This document shows positions 41,475 through 50,438 of a stretch of 64,000 nt of DNA, in pieces. The position numbers and the translations under genes were made by a program. Origin of the DNA: JAWMQL01 sp033283165 (GTDB taxonomy: Bacteria > Pseudomonadota > Gammaproteobacteria > Pseudomonadales > Halieaceae); NCBI GenBank assembly GCA_033283165.1, contig JAWMQL010000002.1:248001-312000 (forward strand), read 5' to 3'. Below the pieces are notes generated by a model. That model made no database searches, was not told the origin of the DNA, and was given only the letters and a program-made list of their open reading frames with translations. Positions within the stretch are counted from its first letter, which is position 1. Every line of letters starts with the position of its first letter.

Positions 41475-42560
41475 CTAGAAATAGACGTGTGCCTGCAGGA
41501 AGTACTCTTCCTCGTCCTGGAAGGGAGGGTCGTCGCTGCGTTCGGCCCTGAAACCCGCACGCAGCTGGGTATGGGCCCAGGGGAAAAACTCCCAGACCAG
41601 ACTGGCGCGGTCCCGTTCCGCACCACTGTCGAATGCCTGCCACTCGGCGCTGAGTTTGAGGTTGTGGCCCCTGACAACCAGCCAGTTGGCTTCGAGCAGT
41701 GCCAGGTCCTGTTGCTCGTCTTCCAGGCCATCCAGCTCGTCATCGATATGATCGTACTCCGCCAGCCAGGTCACCGGACCGGTGTTGAAGCCGGCGGTAA
41801 CACCCGCCAGGGTTCGCTCGCCGCCGTCGAAATCATTCAGCCCCGCGTTGATTCCGAACTGGCCCAGGGACCCGAGCCAGTTCAGCCGGAACAGGACCAG
41901 CTTGCCGTTGTCGGTCTCGCTGCCGCCCCCCGACCCGTTGGTGATGGACAGGTGCGCCTGCAGGTCGTGTCGCAGGTAGCCGACTTCCAGGCCGTTGTCC
42001 GGCGAGAAAAAATTGATGCCCGTGGCCTCGCGGATATAGGCACTGTCGTCCTCCAGGCGCCAGCCATAGGGCAGGAAAAACTTGCCCCCCTTGAGGTACC
42101 AGTTATCCCAGGACAGGCGCGCCCACGTTTCCCTGTTCAGTGACCCGCCTGGAGCGAGCTGCTGATCGAGGTAAACATCGATGCGCTGGTTCAGACGAAC
42201 CTGGCCGTAGACAGATACCCGGTCTGTCGCGAACTCAAGATTCCCTTCCGACACGTCGGATTCGAACTGCCGAGCGCTGTAGCGAGCATTGCCGCCGAGC
42301 CGGATGCCATCGAGAAGGGCGAGTTCCGGCTCGGTCTCGTCCGCAACCAGCGACTTTACCGACAGGACATTCCCGGCGTAGACACTGCCGAAGGTCGAGC
42401 GCATACCACCCCCCGTGCCGTTGGTGTGGCAGGCGTGGCACGCCTGGCCCGAACGAACCGCCAGGTAGGGTTCTGCATCGGCCCCGGCCGCTGCCAGCAA
42501 AGCCAGCATAACCAGTAAACAAAGGGCGAGTAAGTCGGGGCTCGCTCCACGTTCGAGCAT
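41475..42560 (-). CDS. Outer-membrane barrel with N-terminal c-type heme motif
   Basis: 361 residues. Signal peptide (LLALCLLVMLALLAAAGADA), then SGQACHACHTNGTGGGMRST with one CxxCH heme-attachment motif near residue 40, then a porin-like barrel (YGQVRLNQRIDVYLDQQLA, NWYLKGGKFFLPYGWRLEDD) ending in HVYF. The combination suggests a heme held at the periplasmic mouth of a pore. Two bases separate it from the stop of the cytochrome-like lipoprotein gene upstream, so they form an operon. Confidence 0.72.
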   Translation of the reverse strand: MLERGASPDLLALCLLVMLALLAAAGADAEPYLAVRSGQACHACHTNGTGGGMRSTFGSVYAGNVLSVKSLVADETEPELALLDGIRLGGNARYSARQFESDVSEGNLEFATDRVSVYGQVRLNQRIDVYLDQQLAPGGSLNRETWARLSWDNWYLKGGKFFLPYGWRLEDDSAYIREATGINFFSPDNGLEVGYLRHDLQAHLSITNGSGGGSETDNGKLVLFRLNWLGSLGQFGINAGLNDFDGGERTLAGVTAGFNTGPVTWLAEYDHIDDELDGLEDEQQDLALLEANWLVVRGHNLKLSAEWQAFDSGAERDRASLVWEFFPWAHTQLRAGFRAERSDDPPFQDEEEYFLQAHVYF

Positions 42561-42562
42561 GG

Positions 42563-43651
42563 TCAGTTATCCAGAGCGCCGGCATCGATCCAGTCGCGGA
42601 TCAGCTGGATATCGCTGCTGCCCAGCGGCGCCCTTCCCAGAGGCATGCGCGATCCGAAAGGCGCCGTGCCCTCGAGTTTTCTGACCAGCAGGCTGTTATC
42701 GGCATCGCCGGGAATGACCCTGATAAACGACGAGTTCTGGGAACTGGGCACGTTGACCAGGTTGGCGAAGGATCTTCCCGGCGACAGGTTCTGGCCTGCG
42801 GCCGGAGCCGCGCCCCCGTGACAGCCGGAAAATGCACAGGAGTTATTGAAAACGCGCGACTGGATTTCACTCAGGGTGGCTGTGGTCAGCATCGGATCAC
42901 CGAGAGCGCTGAATACGAGCCCCGGCTCTGAGGCGCAGGCGTACTGGACCTGCCCCCGCCAGGTGCGGCCATCGGTGGTCATGGGTGAGTCAGGCCCCGG
43001 GCAGACCGCCCAGACCAGGTCGCCGGTAAAGTCACTCACCGGATCGGTCTGACCAAGGGCCGCCGGTGCCTCCGTGCAACCCCGGCTACATCGATCCTCG
43101 TCGACCCACCTGACTATCGTGGCAAAGCCGCAGTTGTTGTTCCACGCGGCATAATCGCGCGAATTCCGCGGTACCTTGGGAATCAGGCACTCGGACAGCA
43201 CGGAGCCTCCCGCATCAACATCCCGCCTGAACACCGGCTCGAGGATATATTCCTGATCGGAGTTGAGAACCGCCAGCAGGAGCGCCGATTCCTCAAATCC
43301 GGCCGTGGTCAGCGCGCATTCCGCGGTGTTCTTGCCACACAGGTAGTTGTCCGCGTCACCCCGGAATTTACGCCGCCAGTGAGAAAACTGGACACTGTCA
43401 TCGGTGGAATAGGCCTGGAAGACCTCGTCAAAGTCCGTATCGTTGACGGAGATAGAACAGACCGACTCGGGCTGGCAGAGGTACTCCCCCGACAGGGACT
43501 CAACGTAGCCGTGTTCCGGTGTCCGGATGACCACCTTACAGGCCGGCAGGATCAGCACCATCGCCAGGAAAACGGCGGTAATTGTCAATGGTAACGTTCT
43601 CCGATGTCGGGACATCGGACGTGATTCGGTGTGAAAACGGGAAAACGCCAT
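42563..43651 (-). CDS. Lipoprotein with C-terminal cytochrome-like domain
   Basis: 362 residues from ATG 43651, 8 bases after GGAG; ATG 43615 has no ribosome site. Lipobox LILPAC. Residues about 42-130 resemble a divergent InlB B-repeat (GYVESLSGEYLCQPESVCSI). The last 100 residues (FNNSCAFSGCHGG, NVPSSQNSSFIRVIPGDADN, RMPLGRAPLGSSDIQLIRDW) are like planctomycete-type cytochrome c domains, with a CxxxxCH rather than CxxCH motif, so heme attachment is uncertain. Paired with the heme-motif barrel downstream, it may deliver electrons to or from the surface. Confidence 0.68.
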   Translation of the reverse strand: MAFSRFHTESRPMSRHRRTLPLTITAVFLAMVLILPACKVVIRTPEHGYVESLSGEYLCQPESVCSISVNDTDFDEVFQAYSTDDSVQFSHWRRKFRGDADNYLCGKNTAECALTTAGFEESALLLAVLNSDQEYILEPVFRRDVDAGGSVLSECLIPKVPRNSRDYAAWNNNCGFATIVRWVDEDRCSRGCTEAPAALGQTDPVSDFTGDLVWAVCPGPDSPMTTDGRTWRGQVQYACASEPGLVFSALGDPMLTTATLSEIQSRVFNNSCAFSGCHGGAAPAAGQNLSPGRSFANLVNVPSSQNSSFIRVIPGDADNSLLVRKLEGTAPFGSRMPLGRAPLGSSDIQLIRDWIDAGALDN

Positions 43652-43737
43652 GGGGGATCTCCAGGGGAATTCAGGCACTATTGAGCTCGCCACTACCCGA
43701 TACCGTTATATCAGTAGGTGCGGCCGTCGCCCGGTTC

Positions 43738-43771
43738 GGTTCAATAGAAAAAATGTATTCGTGATTGAACC
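43738..43771. promoter_or_regulatory. Inverted repeat upstream of the ECF sigma operon
   Basis: GGTTCAAT and ATTGAACC form a perfect 8-bp inverted repeat around an A-rich 18-base spacer, 130 bases before the sigma-factor start. It lies in the 249-base gap between divergent transcription units and could bind a regulator; no T tract follows either arm. Confidence 0.4.
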
Positions 43772-43900
43772 CGGGGCGATGAAACGGACACTAACTGGAC
43801 GGGAGACTGCCGTGCCTGGTCAGAGTATCCTTACGGGACAGCGTCAACCTGGCAGGGAGCTCCAGTGGATCGCCAGGCACGGGTTGCATCAGGATACGCC

Positions 43901-44500
43901 ATGGGCCGGATGAACAGCAGGGCAATCGCGGAAGACCGGCACCACCGGGAGTTGCTGGCCAGCACTGCCGGGGGTTCCCTGGAGGCGTTCGGCCAACTGT
44001 ACGACATCCTGTATACGCCACTCATCCGGTTTATCTACCGGTATGCCCAATCCCCGGCCACCATTGAAGAGGTGGTGAACGATACGATGCTCGTCGTTTG
44101 GCAGAAGGCGGATACCTTTCGCGGCGAGTCCAGGGTTATCACCTGGGTACTGGGGATCGCCCGCATCTGCGCGCTCAAGGCAATAAACCGCGAGCGCGGT
44201 TGGCAGGCCGAGGTTTCCGAAGGACAGGAAAATCGCGGGTCGATGGGGGGCACAGGTCGGCTGGCAACGAAAGAAGCGCTGGACTGGGCGCTTGCGCAGT
44301 TGAGCGATGACCACCGGGTCGCGGTGGAATTGGCCTATTTCCACGGCATGACCTGTGAGGAGATCGCGGACGTGTCCGGCTGCCCCGTGAATACGGCCAA
44401 GACCCGCTTGCACTACGCGCGCCGCAGGTTGCGCCGTGTCCTGGGCGACGGGCAGCAGGGACTCGAACTGAACGACTTTATCGACGAGGCCTCGCAGTGA
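43901..44500 (+). CDS. ECF RNA polymerase sigma factor
   Basis: 199 residues from ATG 43901, preceded by AGGA. Region 2 (FGQLYDILYTPLIRFIYRYA, EEVVNDTMLVVWQKADTFRG, ESRVITWVLGIARICALKAI) and region 4 (ALAQLSDDHRVAVELAYFHG, MTCEEIADVSGCPVNTAKTR) are clear. It redirects RNA polymerase, most likely to its own operon. The GTG of the next gene overlaps its stop, so it is coupled to its anti-sigma factor. Confidence 0.92.
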   Translation: MGRMNSRAIAEDRHHRELLASTAGGSLEAFGQLYDILYTPLIRFIYRYAQSPATIEEVVNDTMLVVWQKADTFRGESRVITWVLGIARICALKAINRERGWQAEVSEGQENRGSMGGTGRLATKEALDWALAQLSDDHRVAVELAYFHGMTCEEIADVSGCPVNTAKTRLHYARRRLRRVLGDGQQGLELNDFIDEASQ

Positions 44501-45177
44501 ATTCCCGACCCGTGCAACTCTCCCATGAACAGGTCGCGCTGCTGCTGCCTGCCTTCATCCACGGCAAGCTCGACAGCGGGCAACAACGGCAGGTCCAGGA
44601 ACATATCGCAGCCTGCCCGGCCTGCGGGGCCGCGCACCGCAGCGATCTCGAATTGGTCGACGTCATGACTCAGCCCCCATCGGAACTGGAGGCCCTTCTC
44701 ACCTCGGCCCGACGAACAAGCAATCGGCGCCAGCTTTACCGGTCCATCGGCAACCGGGGTGCGGTGCAGGGCGAGGCTGGAATCCGGCCCCGGGCCGGAA
44801 TTAGCGCGGCGGTTTACGGGCCGCTGATCGGCGTGGCCGCAGTGCTGTTCGTCAGCGTCGTGTCACTCGGCCGGTGGACTATCTTCCAGCCTTCACCTGC
44901 GCCGGTCATCTACCAGACCCGCTCCGATATCCCCCCTGATCCGGTCATCGCAGACGGCACGGTTTTTCGGGTGGTGCTCGGCAGCACGCTGAAACAGCAG
45001 GCCGTAGGGCGCCTGATGCATGAGCTCGGCGCGAGCGTGGTGGACGGTCCCTCCGCGGAAGGTATTTTCACGATCGCGTTTCCCGGTGACGAACGGTCGC
45101 CGGCTGAGATTCTGGCCGATTTGCGGACCCGGCCGGAGGTCGTACTGGCCGAGCAGGCGGTCCACAGTGACTTCTAG
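44497..45177 (+). CDS. Zinc-binding anti-sigma factor
   Basis: 226 residues from a GTG overlapping the sigma stop (GTGA). N-terminal zinc anti-sigma motif HIAACPACGAAHR (HxxxCxxC) near residue 36, one membrane helix near 105-125 (YGPLIGVAAVLFVSVVSL), and a periplasmic domain of about 90 residues. That domain (DGTVFRVVLGSTLKQQAVGR, EILADLRTRPEVVLAEQAV) resembles the inhibitor-like region found before subtilases. It should hold the sigma factor at the membrane; the following protease gene suggests release by cleavage. Confidence 0.88.
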   Translation: MNSRPVQLSHEQVALLLPAFIHGKLDSGQQRQVQEHIAACPACGAAHRSDLELVDVMTQPPSELEALLTSARRTSNRRQLYRSIGNRGAVQGEAGIRPRAGISAAVYGPLIGVAAVLFVSVVSLGRWTIFQPSPAPVIYQTRSDIPPDPVIADGTVFRVVLGSTLKQQAVGRLMHELGASVVDGPSAEGIFTIAFPGDERSPAEILADLRTRPEVVLAEQAVHSDF

Positions 45178-45188
45178 GGGACGATAAC

Positions 45189-46490
45189 ATGCCGCACACG
45201 CTGTCAGCCTGTTTCACTTCGGTCCTGATCGCGTGCCTGCTCGCCGCCTGCCAGAGTGCGCCGGGCGCAATAGCCGTCCAGGAGGAGTCGGACGCACCCC
45301 GGATTCTGATCACCGTGGTACTCGGGGAGATTCATGAAGCGGGCGTGTTGAACTCCTTCAGCGGCGGTTATTACCGCGGAAACTACGGACCGCCGCTCAG
45401 TACACGGCAGCAGCTGCAGGCCATCGAGCGGGATTACCCGGTCAGGGAGGTGGCGGGTTGGGCGATCGACTCACTGGCAGTGTACTGCGGGTTGTACCAA
45501 ACCGACCCGGAGGCTGACGTGGAATCCCTGCTGCGTAAACTGGCGGCCGACCCCCGGGTCGAGAGTTCGCAGCTTCTCCACCACTACCGCACGAGGGCAG
45601 AACCGTCCTATAACGATCCTTACTTTGACCTGCAGTACGGCCGCGCGCGGGATTTTATCCTCGGCCTGCACCGGCAAGCCACCGGCGAGGGCGTCGATGT
45701 GGCGATCATCGATACCGGCCTGGACGCCCACCACCCGGAACTGCAGCCGCAGGTTGCCAGCGAGCACGTGTTTCTGCTGGGAGACAGTGGGGATCGTCAT
45801 CACGACATCCACGGCACCGCGGTGGCAGGTATCATCGCCGCGGCCGCGAACAATGGCCTCGGTATCGTCGGGCTGGCACCCGGCGCCAGAATTCATTCCC
45901 TGCAGGCCTGCCGCCAGGTGGACCGCAATTCCAGCCTGGCCCAATGCGACAGCTTCACTGTGGCCCGGGCTCTCGATTTTGCGATTGACCACGAATACCA
46001 GGTGATCAATTTGAGTCTATCGGGGCCCGAGGATCCCTTGGTAGCCCGCCTGGTGGCGGCTGCTCTGGCACGCAACCAGGTGATCGCCGCAGCCGACCCG
46101 GGTGTCGGCCATGATCGCTTCCCCGCGATGTTGCCCGGGGTGCTCGCGGTCAGTGTCGATTTGGATACAGCCACCGATACAACGCCGGAAGACCACCCGC
46201 TCGTCGTTCGCACCCCCGGCAACAGGCTACTGAGCACGGGCCCGGGCGGCGGGTATGACTATTTTTCAGGTTCTTCCATGGCCACGGCACTGGTCAGCGG
46301 GCTCACGGCCCTGTCACTGCAGAGCGAGAGCGACATCTCGACGGAGCGTCGCGCCGCCTGGCTGAACGAGATCATCCGCCGGGGCCTGAGCCCCGCCGCA
46401 CAGCGCGCGCCGCTCGCAGTGACGTCGCCCCGTGCCGGGTTCGGCCCACGAGATGCAGTCCAGCCGCCTGGCGTCGCGTTCCCGCGATGA
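45189..46490 (+). CDS. Subtilisin-like (S8) serine protease lipoprotein
   Basis: 433 residues with lipobox LLAAC. An N-terminal propeptide-like part of about 130 residues precedes the S8 domain with the catalytic triad in order: Asp in VDVAIIDTGLD, His in HDIHGTAVAGIIAAA, Ser in FSGSSMATALVSGL. It is anchored in the envelope. It lies 11 bases after the anti-sigma gene and overlaps the barrel gene by 4 bases. Whether it cleaves the anti-sigma protein, the barrel or external proteins is not known. Confidence 0.9.
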   Translation: MPHTLSACFTSVLIACLLAACQSAPGAIAVQEESDAPRILITVVLGEIHEAGVLNSFSGGYYRGNYGPPLSTRQQLQAIERDYPVREVAGWAIDSLAVYCGLYQTDPEADVESLLRKLAADPRVESSQLLHHYRTRAEPSYNDPYFDLQYGRARDFILGLHRQATGEGVDVAIIDTGLDAHHPELQPQVASEHVFLLGDSGDRHHDIHGTAVAGIIAAAANNGLGIVGLAPGARIHSLQACRQVDRNSSLAQCDSFTVARALDFAIDHEYQVINLSLSGPEDPLVARLVAAALARNQVIAAADPGVGHDRFPAMLPGVLAVSVDLDTATDTTPEDHPLVVRTPGNRLLSTGPGGGYDYFSGSSMATALVSGLTALSLQSESDISTERRAAWLNEIIRRGLSPAAQRAPLAVTSPRAGFGPRDAVQPPGVAFPR

Positions 46491-47260
46491 CCGGCAGGTT
46501 TGTGCTTCCGTGGGTGCTGGCCACCACCTGGGCCTGCGTGGGAAACCCGGTTACGCATGCCGCCGAGCTTGCGTGGACAGGCCGGGCCGGTGTGGCAAGC
46601 GGGCTGGTCTATCGCGGTATCAGCCTGAGCAACCGGGACGTGGTGCCCAACCTCGATGTGGCAGTCGAACATGACTCAGGACTGTTTGCCAACGGCTGGC
46701 TGACCCGGGTGGAATTTCCGGCGGTCTCTGGCTATCCAGAGCCCTACACTGATCCCTATATCGACACCTATACCGTACCCTACCCCACCCGGTCAGCGGA
46801 CACGGAGTGGCAGCTTATGGCTGGCGTCGGCTACCGGTGGCGGCCGGGGAACGACTGGGCAGTGAGTGGCACGCACAGTTGGTTTCGCTATCCGGGGGAA
46901 GACCAGGACTATGACCCGGACTACCGCGAATACGGCCTCACTGTCGAATACAGGGGCCATCTGCTGCTGGATTACGCCTACGCCGACGACCTCTGGGGCC
47001 TGGGAATCCGGCAGAGCGTGGTCTCGCTCACCGGCCGCTGGTCGTTCTCCCCCCGTCTACTGGCGGCGGGCACCGCAGGTTGGGCGGACCAGCGGGGCGC
47101 GGCCGGCGACTCGTACTCCTACCTGCAACTCAATCTGGGTTACCTGATCGAGGACTGGAGTGTCCAGTTACAGTTCCACCACAGTTCTGGATGGGACACG
47201 CTCTACCCCGGTGATCCCGCTGAGCGGGAATGGGTGGTACAGCTCAACTGGCACTGGTGA
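46487..47260 (+). CDS. TorF-type putative outer-membrane porin
   Basis: 257 residues; ATG overlaps the protease stop (ATGA). Signal peptide ending in THAAE. The N-terminal strand GVASGLVYRGISLSNRDVVP is the hallmark of the TorF/Gcw_chp family, and the barrel ends in VVQLNWHW. Fourth gene of the sigma operon and probably an envelope target whose synthesis follows sigma release. Confidence 0.78.
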   Translation: MTGRFVLPWVLATTWACVGNPVTHAAELAWTGRAGVASGLVYRGISLSNRDVVPNLDVAVEHDSGLFANGWLTRVEFPAVSGYPEPYTDPYIDTYTVPYPTRSADTEWQLMAGVGYRWRPGNDWAVSGTHSWFRYPGEDQDYDPDYREYGLTVEYRGHLLLDYAYADDLWGLGIRQSVVSLTGRWSFSPRLLAAGTAGWADQRGAAGDSYSYLQLNLGYLIEDWSVQLQFHHSSGWDTLYPGDPAEREWVVQLNWHW

Positions 47261-47282
47261 AGCTTCATCCGCTCCCGCTCTG

Positions 47283-47807
47283 TTAGGCGACCTTGTCCAA
47301 TCCGCTCGGTCTTTCCACCAGCGCCTCGATGCCACTGAACGCCCCTTTTGCAAAGGCCAGCGGTTGTCCGCCCGCACACGCGAATTCCCGCACCTCGCCA
47401 ATCAGCATCAGGTGATCCCCCACGATAATCCGCCGGTAGACGGCACAGCGCAGCCAGGCGCAGGCGCCGGGAATCACAGGACCACCCTCACCACGGCAGT
47501 CGATATCGCGGAACCTGTCCTCGCCGGGCGTGGCAAAGCGTTTGGCGATGTCCACCTGCTCATCCCCCAGTATCGAAATGGTGTACTCACCACAGCGCTG
47601 AAAGCTGTCGTAACTCCCCGCCCGCCGGCTCACGCTCCAGGCTACCAGCGGCGGACTCAGGGACAGGGAGCAGAAGCTGTTGATCGTCATGCCCGCCGGC
47701 GCCTCCGTCCCGTTGCGGGCGGTGACCACCGCCACCCCGGTCGGAAAATGTCCTAACGTGCCGCGCAGCGCGACGGTATCAATTCTGCCTCTAACTGGTT
47801 TACTCAT
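47283..47807 (-). CDS. Flavin reductase-like FMN-binding protein
   Basis: 174 residues. LGHFPTGVAVVTARNG, MTINSFCSLSLSPPLVAWSV and GDHLMLIGEVREF are typical of the short-chain flavin reductase domain family (HpaC/NtaB-like). It supplies reduced flavin to a partner monooxygenase, which is not encoded adjacent. Convergent with the barrel gene. The gap upstream carries a perfect dyad. Confidence 0.88.
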   Translation of the reverse strand: MSKPVRGRIDTVALRGTLGHFPTGVAVVTARNGTEAPAGMTINSFCSLSLSPPLVAWSVSRRAGSYDSFQRCGEYTISILGDEQVDIAKRFATPGEDRFRDIDCRGEGGPVIPGACAWLRCAVYRRIIVGDHLMLIGEVREFACAGGQPLAFAKGAFSGIEALVERPSGLDKVA

Positions 47808-47886
47808 GGTGCTTTACCTCGCTTTTCCGGCGTCTGACCGTGCTTCCTACCTTAGCCGGGAACAACAACGCGAGGTACTGCAGCCG

Positions 47887-47905
47887 GTGTAGTAAGGAAC
47901 TACAC
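47887..47905. promoter_or_regulatory. Dyad upstream of the flavin reductase gene
   Basis: GTGTAGT-aagga-ACTACAC is a perfect 7-5-7 inverted repeat 80 bases before the flavin reductase start, in the gap to the sulfotransferase gene. Size and symmetry fit a TetR- or MarR-sized operator. Confidence 0.5.
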
Positions 47906-47960
47906 ATTCTGGAGTAACCAGCTACAAATGGGGGAGTTAAGCTGAACCGCTTACGGCAAT

Positions 47961-49097
47961 TCAGGTAATGTTGAAGCGCCGGCAATAGTCCGCGTAGCGC
48001 TCCTTCACCTGGCCAGCACTCAGTCCGTAATCCTCCAGTGCATACCGATGGCGACCGTGTTTACCTTTGGGGTTATCCGCCATGTAGGTGCGCATGGCCG
48101 TCTCGGCCTCACTGGTGAATTCCTCGCCGAAATACTCATACAACTTGCGGATTTCACCGATCGGATCGGCCATCAGTTCCGCGTACTGCAGGTCGTAGAT
48201 TGCTTGATCGCCGTGCCGCGCTGTGTAGGCCAGGGTCCGCTCGATCATTACATCGAAGGTCTCCAACAGACACTCCCCGATGGCAACAGGGTCGACGGCG
48301 TCGCTGAACATCGGCCTGACCGCATTGACCAGGCTGCAGGCGGAACCAACCACCGCCACCGGGTCGCGGTGGGTCATGGCCAGCTGGGCGTCCGGGTAGA
48401 CCGTGGTCAGCGCATCCAGGTACAGGGGGTGCCAGGGGTTTTTCAGCGTCCAGCGGCCACCGGTTTTCTCCTGTAGCAGCTGCAGCAGGCGCTTGTTGTA
48501 ACGGAATGCAGGCAGGTAGTCCGCCTCGTCGAGGAACCAGCGGTGATAGCTGGGGATGTGGTACATGGAGTCGTAGTACTGCGCCACAAACGAGGGCGAC
48601 ATCGCGAACTGGCACTCGGTGGGGCTGTCGGCGTCCTCGTGGTGGATGGCCGAAATATGCGGGGCGTACTTCAACGACAGCTCGGTCTGCGCCTGTGACT
48701 TTTCATAGCGTTCACCCGCGTGCAGTTCTTCCGGCGCGGGTGGCGGTACCGAGTCCGAGGCCTCCCAGCGCAGGAAACAGCGCCGCGCGGGATCCACGTT
48801 GAGCAGGTTGATGACCAGGGTAGTGCCGGTGCGGGGCAGGCCGAACACAAACAGCGGCTTTTCGACCGGCCGCTGCAGCAGGTCCGGGTGCCTTGCCAGG
48901 TAATCTTCCACCCGCAGCCGGTTGGCCAAAGTCGCCACCAGGTTGCCGATGACGCTCTGTTCGCCGCGCTCGCTCAGGCCGGCCTCGGCATTCAGGGCCT
49001 CCACCAGGCGCTGCAGGGGATCCAGGATACTGTCGTCCCCCAGGTCCTCAAGTCCGGTTTGCGCGCGGGCCGCGGCAAGCAATTGCGGTACGTCCAT
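47961..49097 (-). CDS. Sulfotransferase family protein
   Basis: 378 residues from ATG 49097; a GTG four codons earlier is possible. PAPS 5'-phosphosulfate loop LFVFGLPRTGTTLVINLL near residue 85 and 3'-phosphate region AMTHRDPVAVVGSACSLV are present, as in bacterial sulfotransferases of the Sulfotransfer_3 type. It transfers sulfate from PAPS to a hydroxylated acceptor, which is unknown. No PAPS synthesis genes are adjacent. Confidence 0.85.
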   Translation of the reverse strand: MDVPQLLAAARAQTGLEDLGDDSILDPLQRLVEALNAEAGLSERGEQSVIGNLVATLANRLRVEDYLARHPDLLQRPVEKPLFVFGLPRTGTTLVINLLNVDPARRCFLRWEASDSVPPPAPEELHAGERYEKSQAQTELSLKYAPHISAIHHEDADSPTECQFAMSPSFVAQYYDSMYHIPSYHRWFLDEADYLPAFRYNKRLLQLLQEKTGGRWTLKNPWHPLYLDALTTVYPDAQLAMTHRDPVAVVGSACSLVNAVRPMFSDAVDPVAIGECLLETFDVMIERTLAYTARHGDQAIYDLQYAELMADPIGEIRKLYEYFGEEFTSEAETAMRTYMADNPKGKHGRHRYALEDYGLSAGQVKERYADYCRRFNIT

Positions 49098-49175
49098 ATT
49101 TAGCCACACACTCTCAGCAGGTTGTGCACGAAAAGGTCGCTCCCGCTCACTGGGATTCGGCAGCGGAGACCAGCA

Positions 49176-50321
49176 TCAGACGGCCGGGCCTGCTACTTTA
49201 TTGCGCACCAGCACTGCAGTTCGCAAGCGGCTGCTGCCGAATCGGCTCATTCTGGCAAAACTGTCCCTGGCAATGGGCAGGTGCTGGCACTCCATGGCAG
49301 CCCTCACTTCAGACTGCTTCTCACCTGTATCCAGATTTATCGCATCGGGGTCGCTGACGTACAGGCAGCTTTCATCATAGCCGCTTAGCACCACCCAATG
49401 GGGCGCCTTCCTGCGGTCCAGACGGTAGGTTGAAATGAGGATGAGACTGACGGCTCCTTCGTCGAAGCTGTCCACCAGTCGCTCCTGTTCGATCTCCTCG
49501 TAATGCACCGGCATCCGGTTCCGCTTCGCCTCATCCAGAAAACCCTCGTGCGCAAGCGAGATCACCCGCTTTTTGTGCGCGGACCTGACACCGTCCAGGA
49601 ACAGTGGCCCCTGCTGGTTTATCCACACCTCGGCAGCAAACCCGCGCCTGACCGCCGACAGGGCCAGGCCGACGGGATGACAGCCACCGTGTCCCGAGGT
49701 CATGAAAATCGTGGTCGCCTCGCGCCAGATCTGTATTTCTTCGGCGACGCTGGGCCGGTAACCACTGTCCAGCGCTGCCATGGCCATCATCAGGGACGCC
49801 GGCCCACAGGTGAAGGCCGTAGTCTGGGGTACCCACGGGATGACCCTGCCGGCACCGCCGGGCTCATAGGCGTGGATACATTTCTCCATGCGCAGGGCGT
49901 CGCCATGGTCGTCATAGTAGTCGCGGTAGTAACCGAAATGCTCATAGCCCAGTTTGCGGTAAAGGGAGATCGCCGCGTGATTGTCCGCTGCCACTTCCAG
50001 GCGCATATAGAGCGCCCCGCTGTCCCTGGCGGCGCGCTCGGCCTTCGAGATCAATTGCCTTGCCAGGCCTTCACCACGGCAGGCCGGATCGACGGCGACA
50101 GAGTACAGGCGGGCCAGGCGCGTTCCCCTCCTTCGCGTCACCAGGACATAGCCACACAGGGCATCATCGCGCTGAGCCACCAGGAAAATGCCATCAACGC
50201 GTGCCAGCCAGCGCCGAAAACTGCGACGACTGAGCCGGTCGGTGGCAAAGCACACTTTCTCCAGGCGCAGGAGGTTGTCGAGATCGTCGGGCAGGGCCTT
50301 GCGTAAAAATATTTCTGACAT
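49176..50321 (-). CDS. GNAT acetyltransferase-C39-like peptidase fusion
   Basis: 381 residues. Residues 1-150 are a RimI-like GNAT domain (VDPACRGEGLARQLISKAER is the CoA loop; ISLYRKLGYEHFGYYRDYYD). Residues 155-370 are a papain-like C39 domain with the catalytic cysteine in VPQTTAFTCGPASLMMAM, and histidine in KAPHWVVLSGYDE. This domain pair is known beside RLAN-type RimK ligases, as here: that gene is divergent, 117 bases away. Predicted role is peptide or protein tail modification; substrate unknown. Confidence 0.88.
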   Translation of the reverse strand: MSEIFLRKALPDDLDNLLRLEKVCFATDRLSRRSFRRWLARVDGIFLVAQRDDALCGYVLVTRRRGTRLARLYSVAVDPACRGEGLARQLISKAERAARDSGALYMRLEVAADNHAAISLYRKLGYEHFGYYRDYYDDHGDALRMEKCIHAYEPGGAGRVIPWVPQTTAFTCGPASLMMAMAALDSGYRPSVAEEIQIWREATTIFMTSGHGGCHPVGLALSAVRRGFAAEVWINQQGPLFLDGVRSAHKKRVISLAHEGFLDEAKRNRMPVHYEEIEQERLVDSFDEGAVSLILISTYRLDRRKAPHWVVLSGYDESCLYVSDPDAINLDTGEKQSEVRAAMECQHLPIARDSFARMSRFGSSRLRTAVLVRNKVAGPAV

Positions 50322-50438
50322 GAAACGTGTCCAGTGAACTACTTTCAAATATAGCTCTGAGGGGAATTGACTACCATCCGTCGGTGGAAAATACTTGCGC
50401 ACCAGCGCGCGCCGCAAGCGGCATACCAGGAGCTCACC

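Noticed and set aside
41418..41477. 19-codon ORF overlapping the end of the flavoprotein gene
   Set aside because: Short, no recognisable feature, and followed by a convergent gene; ATGA overlap is probably chance.
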